From NCBI GenBank assembly GCA_019058515.1, contig JAHPYY010000133.1:1-20040 (forward strand): DNA of 20,040 nucleotides, written 5' to 3'. Position 1 is the first letter of the stretch; the number at the start of each line of letters is the position of its first letter. The position numbers were made by a program, and so were the translations under genes. The notes under the pieces were generated by a model. The model made no database searches, was not told the DNA's origin, and worked only from the letters and a program-made list of their open reading frames with translations. Origin of the DNA: Promethearchaeota archaeon (lineage in GTDB: Archaea > Asgardarchaeota > Lokiarchaeia > Sigynarchaeales > SOKP01). This document shows, in pieces, positions 1 to 7,330 of this stretch.

Positions 1-241
1 GTTAGAAGAACAAGCTAAAGAATCTCCCTATGAATCAATATTAGAGATAAATGGTTGGCCAGTGCAAATCAATGAGAGAGCCTATTCAGGCGGCTCGACA
101 GAATTCCGGGATAAATATGGAGATTATACGCTTTTGGTAACAACTTGGATTGATGGAAATCGATATGGTATCAATGCACCTACCCTAGCAACAAATGATG
201 TGGTTCAATTAGTTGAGAGTATGAAACTAATCACATCGTGA
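1..241 (+). CDS. C-terminal end of an unidentified protein (partial, DUF4367-like flavour)
   Basis: An open frame enters at base 2 and ends at TGA 239-241, giving 79 residues of a C-terminus; the start lies left of the window. The visible part alternates short strands and turns (EINGWPVQINE, then TLLVTTWIDGNRYGI) and ends in an amphipathic stretch, DVVQLVESMKLI. That layout, with a Gly-Trp-Pro turn, a strand carrying W-x-x-G-x-x-Y and a final helix with 'ESMK', resembles the C-terminal repeat of DUF4367/LolA-like extracytoplasmic proteins, where the last helix typically reads 'i.(S)lk'. This is a pattern resemblance only. No membrane segment is visible here. Function unknown. Confidence 0.6.
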   Translation, partial: LEEQAKESPYESILEINGWPVQINERAYSGGSTEFRDKYGDYTLLVTTWIDGNRYGINAPTLATNDVVQLVESMKLITS

Positions 242-268
242 CTCTAGAACTCTCGAATTTTATCAATC

Positions 269-290
269 TATTTTTCTTATTTTGTTCCTT
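269..290 (+). terminator. T-rich tract after the partial gene
   Basis: A run dominated by T (tatttttcttattttgttcc) begins about 28 bases after the stop at 241. Archaeal transcription often ends at such U-rich tracts without a hairpin, so this is the likely end of the leftmost gene. Confidence 0.4.
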
Positions 291-385
291 CAAATTTTCT
301 GATAGATAAAGAAAAAAGAAGATTATTATTTTTTATTAGCAATTTATATAAAGTCTGTGATTTTCTTTTTAATCGTTATCAGCGG

Positions 386-413
386 TCGAATCAGAGGGAT
401 TCGATTCTTTTTC
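386..413 (+). terminator. Perfect 7-bp hairpin followed by a T-rich run
   Basis: TCGAATC (386-392), loop AGAGG, then GATTCGA (398-404), followed directly by ttctttttctt. It lies in the gene-free stretch 242-551. It could be a backup terminator or the 3' end of a short transcript. Apart from this hairpin, the T-rich tract and A/T-rich promoter-like sequence near 430-530, I see nothing else in that stretch. Confidence 0.4.
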
Positions 414-551
414 TTATGCCTAAATTCCAAATACCTTTATAGTAGGAAAATGTTAATTTAATCACCTTTAATTAGATATTCTCAAAATTCTGAGGATTTT
501 TTGATAAATTAAGGAAAATTTTTGTTAATGAATAATATCTTCTAATAAGAA

Positions 552-1404
552 ATGAAGACATGGAAACTCCCTGAGATTAATTTGACCTTAACGGGAAAAT
601 CTCGTTCGTCTGACGCGACAGGCTTCTTAATCCCAGAATTGAAAATACATCTAGATACTGGTTTAATAGCATCAAATAAATACCACTACGAGGTGTTTAT
701 AACCCACACTCACTCCGATCACGCTCACACGCTTCCTTACTATGCAACAAGACATATACCAAGAGAAGCAAAACCCACCAATATCTATGTACCCTGAGAA
801 TCACTGAAATTCGTAAAAAATTTCATGAAAGCTAGCGAAGAGATGAACGACAATATAACTTATAATCCTAATGATATCTTAGAAAAAACTTATCGATTAA
901 AGGGAGTATCACCTATGGATCGCATTGAAATGCAACGAGGAAATATAACTTATGTTGTGAAAGTAATTAAATGTTATCACATAGTACCCTGTGTGGGTTA
1001 TTTGTTCTTTTAAAAAATAACCCGGTTAAAACCTGAATTTCAAGGACTTGAAAGTACAGACATTATAAAATTAAAAAAATCGGGAGTCAATTATCACAAA
1101 TAAAATAGAAAAGCCATTATTTGGCTACTTAGGAGACACCAATTTTCATATGTTCAAAGCTCCTTCCTTGTTTCAAATGCTTATAATTATAATGGAATGT
1201 TCCTTCCTAAACGACGAGGATTTTGACTCGTTTATTAGGGAGAGAAACACCATGCATATCATTTGGTCAGATTTAGAGCTGATGGTCCTAAATAATAAGG
1301 AATGTACTTTTATTTTTACCCACTTTAGTTTGAAATATTCTAAGGAGGACATAGTCGGCTTTTTTAAAACTCGCAATATAATTAATGTAATACCTTGGAT
1401 TTAA
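552..1404 (+). pseudogene. Broken ribonuclease Z-like metallo-beta-lactamase gene
   Basis: Three frame pieces together read as one RNase Z-type MBL-fold protein. The first (ATG 552) contains the metal motif HTHSDH (HxHxDH) in FITHTHSDHAHTLPYY. It stops at TGA 795-797 but continues in the same frame with ESLKFVKNFMKASEE through CYHIVPCVGYLFF to TAA 1011-1013, and past that stop with KITRLKPEFQGLES. Near 1080-1095 the reading moves to another frame, which carries the rest: KIEKPLFGYLGDTNFHMF, IIIMECSFLND, then THFSLKYSKEDI and a terminal VIPWI at 1404. The late blocks match the family's conserved GDT, MECSF and THFS motifs. A 2-base excess around 1087-1090 would explain the shift. Two nonsense codons plus a frameshift mean no full-length product. 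tRNA 3'-end maturation must rely on another gene. Confidence 0.85.
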
Positions 1405-1562
1405 TGAGTTAAGGAATTTGATAATAGCTGATTATTATATTCATCAGCGTATTAGAGTAATTATTGAAATAGAAATATTTAAAAGTTATTTCTTACATAT
1501 AGTTTAATTGATAATTATAATATATTAAAACACAATAAAAGTTAATATATGGTTTAATAGAT
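1405..1562. other. A/T-rich spacer with promoter-like sequence
   Basis: A gene-free spacer before the acidic repeat gene. A short inverted repeat, AGAAATA ... TATTTCT, lies around 1469-1495. A/T-rich boxes near 1510-1540 could serve as a TATA element for the gene starting at 1563. There is no Shine-Dalgarno site before that ATG. Confidence 0.3.
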
Positions 1563-1739
1563 ATGATATTAGTAGATTATCTAGCTCCAAGAAAAGATTA
1601 CGACGATGATGAATACGATGAAGGTGACGACTGGGACGACGATGATGAATACGATGAAGGTGATGACTGGGACGACGATGATGAATACGATGAAGATGAC
1701 GACGATGGTTGGTATGAAGACGACTACGATGAAGATTAA
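1563..1739 (+). CDS. Small, extremely acidic Asp/Glu/Tyr/Trp repeat protein (58 aa)
   Basis: ATG 1563 to TAA 1737 encodes 58 residues. Residues 1-13 are ordinary (MILVDYLAPRKDY). From residue 14 the sequence is almost entirely Asp, Glu, Tyr, Trp and Gly, built on a 12-residue unit, DDDEYDEGDDWD. The unit occurs twice exactly (14-25, 26-37) and a third time in decayed form. Only two basic residues are visible, both before the repeat. There is no signal peptide or membrane segment. Start choice: first ATG, with no upstream in-frame alternative and no ribosome site, so leaderless translation is plausible. A hairpin/T6 terminator follows at once, so it is probably transcribed alone. Such a chain should be disordered and could bind divalent cations, basic proteins or mimic nucleic acid; which of these is unknown. 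Its coding status rests on an intact frame, a terminator and in-frame repeat units. Confidence 0.65.
   Translation: MILVDYLAPRKDYDDDEYDEGDDWDDDDEYDEGDDWDDDDEYDEDDDDGWYEDDYDED
1602..1709 (+). repeat. 36-bp tandem repeat inside the acidic gene
   Basis: Units at 1602-1637 and 1638-1673 differ by one base, a synonymous GAC/GAT change (ggtgacgac versus ggtgatgac). A third unit (1674-1709) matches over its first half. The unit is exactly 12 codons, so copy-number change keeps the frame. Confidence 0.85.
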
Positions 1740-1750
1740 AGATCTTTAAA

Positions 1751-1772
1751 TCTTAGAGTTAAGACCTTTTTT
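1751..1772 (+). terminator. Hairpin plus T6 terminator after the acidic gene
   Basis: TCTTA (1751-1755), loop GAGT, TAAGA (1760-1764), then cc and TTTTTT (1767-1772). It begins 12 bases after the stop. A second T7 run lies at about 1788-1794. Confidence 0.55.
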
Positions 1773-1877
1773 AGGACTAAATCTTATATTTTTTTACCTA
1801 TAACTTGTCATACTCAAATATTTATATCAGTCATTCATGTATAATCACAATCTACATCCTTTATCTGAGTGATTAAA

Positions 1878-2432
1878 ATGGTTGATAGATATTATTCAAG
1901 TGAATCTTACGAGAAATCTATAGGAACATTCGCAGTAGGCGCTGTTTTTCTTTTTGTCGGTATTCTCTCTCTGTCATTAAATTCCCTTAACCTTGATTTT
2001 ATTGGGATACGCTTTTGGGGAATTTTCATGTTTATTCCAGCGTTTTTCATATTCATAGGCGCGTTTTCCCAATTGTATAGAAATATCCAGTTTAGGAGAA
2101 CAGTTAGAGGCGCAATCTTAAGCAGAGGGGGTAGCGGAACAGTGAAATTGGAAAACTTGGCTTTAGAGGTCGGAATTAAACCTAAAGATGTCTTGAGAAT
2201 TCTTTTAGATTTGAGGAATAGTGGAAAAATACGATACAAGTTTAATCCTGATTCTGGTGAAATCGTTCTTGGTGAAGCGGTAAGTTACCAACAAGCATCT
2301 AACTACACACCTCCACCTAAAAACCTTAAAGAACCTATAACCACATCAGATCAAAAGAACTTCTGCGTATATTGCGGTCATAAAATTGATCTTAACGCTA
2401 ATTTCTGCGAAAATTGTGGTTCAAAAATGTAG
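1878..2432 (+). CDS. Membrane-anchored winged-helix protein with C-terminal zinc ribbon
   Basis: A 184-residue protein from ATG 1878 (an in-frame GTG at 1869 would add three residues; the ATG is preferred because neither has a ribosome site). Two hydrophobic segments, about residues 15-37 and 43-66, form a helical hairpin. Residues about 74-132 look like a winged helix: LENLALEVGIKPKDVLRIL fits a helix-turn-helix, and a beta wing is suggested by GKIRYKFNPDSGEIVL. A Pro-rich linker (about 143-160) leads to a zinc ribbon, CVYC at 163-166 and CENC at 177-180. Similar small proteins are common in archaea and are mostly uncharacterised. The winged helix could bind DNA or another protein at the membrane face; the ribbon is a likely protein-interaction knob. 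Transcribed alone, it converges on the giant ATPase gene 84 bases away. Confidence 0.85.
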   Translation: MVDRYYSSESYEKSIGTFAVGAVFLFVGILSLSLNSLNLDFIGIRFWGIFMFIPAFFIFIGAFSQLYRNIQFRRTVRGAILSRGGSGTVKLENLALEVGIKPKDVLRILLDLRNSGKIRYKFNPDSGEIVLGEAVSYQQASNYTPPPKNLKEPITTSDQKNFCVYCGHKIDLNANFCENCGSKM

Positions 2433-2462
2433 AAATATGTTTATCTTATAATTTAATTTAAA

Positions 2463-2479
2463 TTTTATTTTTTCTTTTT
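2463..2479 (+). terminator. T-rich terminator between convergent genes
   Basis: The sequence ttttattttttcttttt lies 30 bases after the stop of the membrane zinc-ribbon gene and before the 3' end of the opposing gene. It is a typical U-rich archaeal stop for plus-strand transcription. Confidence 0.5.
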
Positions 2480-2516
2480 CCATCTCTCTTAGTTCCAATT
2501 GCTCCAGTTGTCATTA

Positions 2517-5500
2517 TTATTTAAAGTGCTCCAAGTAAAATTCTCGTATTAAGGATAAATTATCAATTGCTTTTATTGCAAAAAGCATCATATATTTTGA
2601 GTGTAATTGTCCGTGGTCTCGACCGATATTATGGGCTAGTTCGTGAGCAGCAATAAAAATCCAAAACAAATAAGGAGGAACTTGTAGGGTGTAGTCAATC
2701 ATTAGCGGGTAATTGAAAATTAATTGTCCTTCGTAATTAAACGCGTTTACTGGAGCTTTAAATATTCCTACTATAACAGTCTCTGGATTACCTTCCATAA
2801 TTTCTACGATTTTCTTTAAGACCTTCGAAAAATTTTCTAGAATGGAAATTTTAATACTAACATCTAATCCTTCCTGTAGATAATAATGGAAATGGTTGTG
2901 TTTTTTTAGTTCTAACATCGGAATTGGAGGAGTAATATCTAATCCCCCATATTCAGCCCGACCTGGAAATTCCATTCTCTTAAATAAAGTTTTTCTCACA
3001 TTTTTCAAAGAACGCTGAGTAAATTTTGTTAGCTTAAGTTGATCGGAAACTGATCTGCTGTTTATGGTAGAATTTAAATGATTTTTAACGAATTTAACCA
3101 CTTGTTCTTGAGAAGGAGGTTCCTTTAAAATAATGTTTATTTCATTTGGATCGATACTTTTCTGTGAAAGATTTCTTCTAGACTTATCAAAATTTTTATC
3201 TGGAGTATACTGCCTTTTCGCAATGTTATACTTTCGAGGTTGCCAACTCATAGATGTAAATTCCCTTAAATCCAAATGTGAAGCTCCCGTTTGATGAGAG
3301 ATGGTGGATCTTTCGAAACTTAAATTAGTTTTAATGACTTCATTGTGTTTATCTATACGAGGAAGCTCAATTTTCAATTTCGGTACTTTTAAATTCTTGG
3401 CTTCAAGTTTTAAAGTAGAAAATCCTAAATCCTTAAGTGTTTGAAGTTTATCATTAGATTTCAATAATTTTTCTATAAGTGGGCTTACTAATTTAACTTG
3501 AGCTGTATTTTTTAAAAAAATCAAATGTGTGATTGCTCCTGCTAGATTTTCAGTAAATTTAGCAGAATTTTCATCGTAACCCTTTCTACTTAGTGCTATA
3601 ATCTCGTCCTTCGAACTAAATTCTACGCTTTTCCCTATAATATGAGCAGATTGGGCTTTATATTTCAAGCGATAGTAAATTTCATCGCAGATTAAGAATT
3701 TGACAGCTTTTAAACGTTTTTTCCAAATCGTATCAACGGGTAAATCACTATTCTTAATAATGGTGGCTATATATGGTATTAAAGCGAGTACAGTATTTTT
3801 TAGATTTTTTGTTAAGTCGTTCTCTTCAATATTACCATTAAATCTAACCGTTTTCTCAATTACATCTGAGATTTTTCTAACACCTAATTGTTCAAGAAAC
3901 AATAAGTTGCGATCATTAATTGCTGCAATATTTAAAGAAGGAAACTTTTCAGCAAATAATTTATTATCAGGAATGAAGATATCGTTCGATGTTTTGAATG
4001 TTTTCATATCTTCTGTTAAAATCACGAATGCGCGTTTTAAAAGAGTCTTTTGCTTATTACTTAAAAAGCGAAATCGTAAACCAATGTTATTGTAAAGCAT
4101 AAATAATTTATCTGTATTGATGGATACACGAGAACAATATTCTACCAGAAAATCTGCCAGGTCGTTTATATTTATAGAAGTTTTAACTCCTACTTTCTTA
4201 AAGAAGTTAAAGCTATTTGGATAAACAGATAACTTTAACATATCTCGATGATCGCCATAGATCATCTCAGCTTCTTTAGAATAAGCAACGATGCTATTTA
4301 CTCTCTTAAATTTATCTTTATCGGGTAAATAAATAATCTTTGAATTGACTAACTCATTTACTTCGGACCTAGATAACACCATAAAATTCTCGGAATTACC
4401 TAAATATGAGTAAACTTTATCAAGTGTTTTAAGGAACACTTTTCGGTTAGAACGAATTGATTCATTTTTCTTTTGATTTGTCAAAAATGAAATTAAGTAA
4501 ATGAACACATCTTTTGGGGATGGTTCTTCGCTCATTCCCAAATTTTTCATTATAGCATTTGGAATATTTATCAAACAGTATGGTACTGAATCTCCTACCA
4601 ATGTTTCAACTTTTTTCGATTTAATATATACATTTATGGGTTTTACCAATCCGAATTTAGTTGGTATACAATTTAATTTCGATATTTCAGAAATAAGCTT
4701 AGATTTTTCGCTTGGTTCTTTACTGTTGTAAATAGATTCGAAAATCAGTTCAAATCTTTTTAAAAGTTTTTCGTGCAATCCTCTTTCATTTGAACTCTTG
4801 AACTCATTCACAACATCGGTTAAAGCTAACTTTAAATGTTCGATTTGGGGTCGCTTCGATACACCTAATTTTTTATAGAACTTTAGCCAATCTTTATTCT
4901 CCTCTTCCTTCGGATCAAAGTAGTTAACAAGGTCTCCAAAAATCTCTACTATTTCTGGATCCAATAAGTAACAATCTGAAGGCTTTACATATTTATCGTT
5001 AGTTGTGGGGATAATTTCAAGTTGCTTTAACTGAGAGATATCTTCATTTGAAAGCTTCTGAGAATTATCAGAGAGGAATCTTAGTAGTTTTAATGAAATT
5101 ACTCTGGATTTATATCTTTTTATAAGTTTAACTACTATTTTTATTGATAACTCCCTTGAGACACCCAAATTCTTCAGAAATAGATTACAAATTTTATCTG
5201 ATTCAAGTTGTTGTGGGACAAAAGAAAGATACTTATCGATCACTTCGGTAATTTCTTCAGTTTTAAAAAAACTATCTTCTGGGTTTTTAAATCCATGATT
5301 AGTAAGAACTAACTCCCTTTTTTTGTCTAATAGGGCATATTTATGGAAATAAGCATAATAAGATTTAATTAAATCAAAATTTTTTATAGAAAGTGGTTTT
5401 TTAATTGAAATGAAGTAGTTTAAGATCTGTTTAGGTTTTACTTCAAGAACTTTAAGGCTTTTTAAGAGATTTCTCACTTGATCATCTTTCAAAAACATTG

Positions 5501-7076
5501 GATGAGCTTCTTTGTTTGGATCAAATAATCCTATAGCATCCTTATGAGTAATTGCTAAATTTCTTAGAGAAACTAGATTTTCATATCGATTAACTATAGT
5601 TTTATTATCTAAGATTAGAGTTATGTGATCGTGCATCAAATCTTTACGATATTTTGAGAGATATTTCCATATGGAAAGAAATTGGTCTTTATCCTCTATA
5701 TTACCAGATATTAATTTTGAGATTAAATCATCTAACATAATTTCTTTAATTCCAATATCTTTAAGGAGTTGCTTTATCTCTGGATTAGAAGGCGTATTTA
5801 TAAAATTAAAATCATTTTCAAAGAAATTTTGCATTTCTTTTTCTGCAATTGCTATTTTTGCAATTTTTCTCCATTTACCATTCAAATCCAGTAAATTGTT
5901 TTCCAAATACTTATAGCATTGATCTTTTATATGTTTTTGAATGTAATTCTCAATAGATGTGTAGGTTTCTTTATAATATAATACATTTAGAAGTGAATCG
6001 AATATTCTTCTTCTCTCATCTAAAGGAGTTTGAGAAATCTTATTCTTAAAGAAATTTAAGGAAATTTCTAATAATTCTGAAAACTTCTTTAATAGGAAGA
6101 TATTATAATCTCCATCTCGCCCTTCTGTGCTAATTCCTTTACGAGAAGTTTCCGGTTTGAAGTTACTAGAAACGACAAATCCTAGTCCTAGTGAAGTATC
6201 TGAAGGAAATACTATATAAACGGGATAATTCACTCTTTCAAATATATGTTCGTGGTTTTTAATTTTAAATGCTATATTTAATGGAATTTTGATATCTTTA
6301 TCGAATAGTGCTAATTCCTTTTCGCTGAAATACTTTTTCGGAACTTTCACATAAGTCGTGAAAATTTTCCATTTAGATTCTTTAACGGTAGTAGAATTTT
6401 TGATTTTCTGGTTTTGAGATATCAATAATTCATGAACTTTCACCTTCATATGACGATTTTTAACGATTTCCTCAGACACAACTTGTTTTTCAATTATGAA
6501 TTCACGACGATCGTAGATTAATTCGATCTTCTTCAGATTTAAAGTAAACAAGAGATGAGGGTGTTTATTCAAAAATCCATCGATGTTGTATAATTTCTTA
6601 ATATCTTCCTTAGATAATCGATTGTGAAGAGGTAAAAAAACTCTTGTACCTTTTTGATAATCCTTATAATTTTCGTTGATATAAGGAACAAAATCTTCGT
6701 TTTTATGATCCATGACAAATTTTAATATAGTACGACCAGAATGATACCAAGGTTTATCAGATATAGATAAAACAGAAAGAGCGCCAAGATTCATAGCACC
6801 CGTTTTTTCAAATTCTTTCCCACCTAAGCAGGGAGTTAAGAGTCTATTTATATCCTCGTCATCAAAGACTTTTCCGTCATTTTCAACGTAAATTTGCTTA
6901 GGTATATCAACGACAAATTTAATTGATTTCGCGTCAGCATCATCCGCGTTTTGAATCAATTCACGTACCCATGTCCTAACATCACTATATAAATTACGGT
7001 ACCTGTTGGTTGTTTGATACGCAGGATAAATTATCTTTTTTTCTTGAAATTCTACATTCTCGTAAATGTCTTCCAT
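2517..7076 (-). CDS. Giant sacsin-like GHKL ATPase with C-terminal HExxHxxGxxH metallopeptidase motif
   Basis: A 1519-residue single frame from ATG 7076. The N-terminus is a GHKL/Hsp90-type nucleotide-binding domain: N-box ELIQNADDA (39-47, the Glu/Asn pair contacting Mg-ATP), VENDGK (64-69, the DxG box) and KTGAMNLGALS (91-101, the lid glycines). Order and wording match the sacsin-type branch, in which 'ELIQNADDA' is characteristic. Residues about 430-1220 carry degenerate ~100-residue repeats. A basic, low-complexity linker (about 1225-1310) precedes a C-terminal domain ending in HELAHNIGRDH (1478-1488), which fits the metzincin zinc signature HExxHxxGxxH. No signal peptide or membrane segment is seen, so it is cytosolic. 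Fungal and bacterial relatives with an Hsp90-like ATPase and a terminal HELAH motif exist to my knowledge, so the architecture has precedent. Inferred role: ATP-driven chaperone or sensor coupled to proteolysis. Targets are unknown, and no partner gene sits beside it. Confidence 0.88.
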   Translation of the reverse strand: MEDIYENVEFQEKKIIYPAYQTTNRYRNLYSDVRTWVRELIQNADDADAKSIKFVVDIPKQIYVENDGKVFDDEDINRLLTPCLGGKEFEKTGAMNLGALSVLSISDKPWYHSGRTILKFVMDHKNEDFVPYINENYKDYQKGTRVFLPLHNRLSKEDIKKLYNIDGFLNKHPHLLFTLNLKKIELIYDRREFIIEKQVVSEEIVKNRHMKVKVHELLISQNQKIKNSTTVKESKWKIFTTYVKVPKKYFSEKELALFDKDIKIPLNIAFKIKNHEHIFERVNYPVYIVFPSDTSLGLGFVVSSNFKPETSRKGISTEGRDGDYNIFLLKKFSELLEISLNFFKNKISQTPLDERRRIFDSLLNVLYYKETYTSIENYIQKHIKDQCYKYLENNLLDLNGKWRKIAKIAIAEKEMQNFFENDFNFINTPSNPEIKQLLKDIGIKEIMLDDLISKLISGNIEDKDQFLSIWKYLSKYRKDLMHDHITLILDNKTIVNRYENLVSLRNLAITHKDAIGLFDPNKEAHPMFLKDDQVRNLLKSLKVLEVKPKQILNYFISIKKPLSIKNFDLIKSYYAYFHKYALLDKKRELVLTNHGFKNPEDSFFKTEEITEVIDKYLSFVPQQLESDKICNLFLKNLGVSRELSIKIVVKLIKRYKSRVISLKLLRFLSDNSQKLSNEDISQLKQLEIIPTTNDKYVKPSDCYLLDPEIVEIFGDLVNYFDPKEEENKDWLKFYKKLGVSKRPQIEHLKLALTDVVNEFKSSNERGLHEKLLKRFELIFESIYNSKEPSEKSKLISEISKLNCIPTKFGLVKPINVYIKSKKVETLVGDSVPYCLINIPNAIMKNLGMSEEPSPKDVFIYLISFLTNQKKNESIRSNRKVFLKTLDKVYSYLGNSENFMVLSRSEVNELVNSKIIYLPDKDKFKRVNSIVAYSKEAEMIYGDHRDMLKLSVYPNSFNFFKKVGVKTSININDLADFLVEYCSRVSINTDKLFMLYNNIGLRFRFLSNKQKTLLKRAFVILTEDMKTFKTSNDIFIPDNKLFAEKFPSLNIAAINDRNLLFLEQLGVRKISDVIEKTVRFNGNIEENDLTKNLKNTVLALIPYIATIIKNSDLPVDTIWKKRLKAVKFLICDEIYYRLKYKAQSAHIIGKSVEFSSKDEIIALSRKGYDENSAKFTENLAGAITHLIFLKNTAQVKLVSPLIEKLLKSNDKLQTLKDLGFSTLKLEAKNLKVPKLKIELPRIDKHNEVIKTNLSFERSTISHQTGASHLDLREFTSMSWQPRKYNIAKRQYTPDKNFDKSRRNLSQKSIDPNEINIILKEPPSQEQVVKFVKNHLNSTINSRSVSDQLKLTKFTQRSLKNVRKTLFKRMEFPGRAEYGGLDITPPIPMLELKKHNHFHYYLQEGLDVSIKISILENFSKVLKKIVEIMEGNPETVIVGIFKAPVNAFNYEGQLIFNYPLMIDYTLQVPPYLFWIFIAAHELAHNIGRDHGQLHSKYMMLFAIKAIDNLSLIREFYLEHFK
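3420..5765 (-). repeat. Degenerate ~100-residue protein repeats inside the giant ATPase
   Basis: A 'hydrophobic-K-x-L-G-V' signature recurs at residues 438 (LKDIGI), 538 (LKSLKV), 634 (LKNLGV), 734 (YKKLGV), 843 (MKNLGM), 959 (FKKVGV), 1061 (LEQLGV) and 1214 (LKDLGF). Spacing is about 100, 96, 100, 109, 116, 102 and 153 residues. Most copies are preceded by about 45 residues by a hairpin-like block such as IIPTTNDKYVKP (688), CIPTKFGLVKP (803), IYLPDKDKFKRV (915) or VILTEDMKTFKT (1018). There is no detectable nucleotide repetition, so the duplications are old. Confidence 0.6.
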
Positions 7077-7106
7077 ATTATCTCTTTTTAACTTGTTTTT
7101 GCTTGA

Positions 7107-7116
7107 AAATATATAG
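7107..7116 (-). promoter_or_regulatory. TATA-like box for the giant ATPase gene
   Basis: On the minus strand this reads ctatatattt, ending about 31 bases before the ATG at 7076. Distance and composition fit an archaeal TATA box with a short leader. Confidence 0.4.
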
Positions 7117-7295
7117 ATTTTTTCTCAATCTATTACATAAGAATACGAAATTTTTAATCTTCGCATAAAAATAGGATAAATATGTTTATACAAATCATTT
7201 TTAACTGAGATAGATCTATAAATGAATTAAAACTTAAGAACAGCATTCTTATCATCTAAATAAGGTTTAAAGCAAATCGTTTCTTAATTAATCCA

Positions 7296-7305
7296 AATTT
7301 ATTAC
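7296..7305 (+). promoter_or_regulatory. TATA-like box for the sugar kinase gene
   Basis: aaatttatta, about 26-35 bases before the ATG at 7331. There is no Shine-Dalgarno site between them, so transcription probably starts close to the ATG. The rest of the 254-base divergent spacer (7077-7330) is A/T-rich with no other feature I can support. Confidence 0.4.
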
Positions 7306-7330
7306 AAATATAATTAAAGAGAAACTTTAA

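Noticed and set aside
386..404. tRNA T-arm-like hairpin (GGTCGAATC...GATTCGA)
   Set aside because: No acceptor, D or anticodon arms can be built around it; it is better read as a terminator-type hairpin.
795..797. In-frame TGA in the RNase Z-like gene as a selenocysteine codon
   Set aside because: The position is not a catalytic residue of the family, and the same gene has a further TAA and a frameshift, so decay explains all three.
1602..1709. Tandem 36-bp units as a CRISPR-like array
   Set aside because: The units abut with no spacers and lie inside a continuous reading frame.
3700..4095. Plus-strand open frame of 131 codons, and similar ones at 4501-4731 and 5671-5916
   Set aside because: They lie antisense inside the giant ATPase gene, whose motifs are intact, and carry no recognisable domain.
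2517..7076. Calling the giant ATPase region an anti-phage defence system
   Set aside because: No nuclease, methylase, sensor or mobile element lies beside it; the domain set alone does not establish defence.
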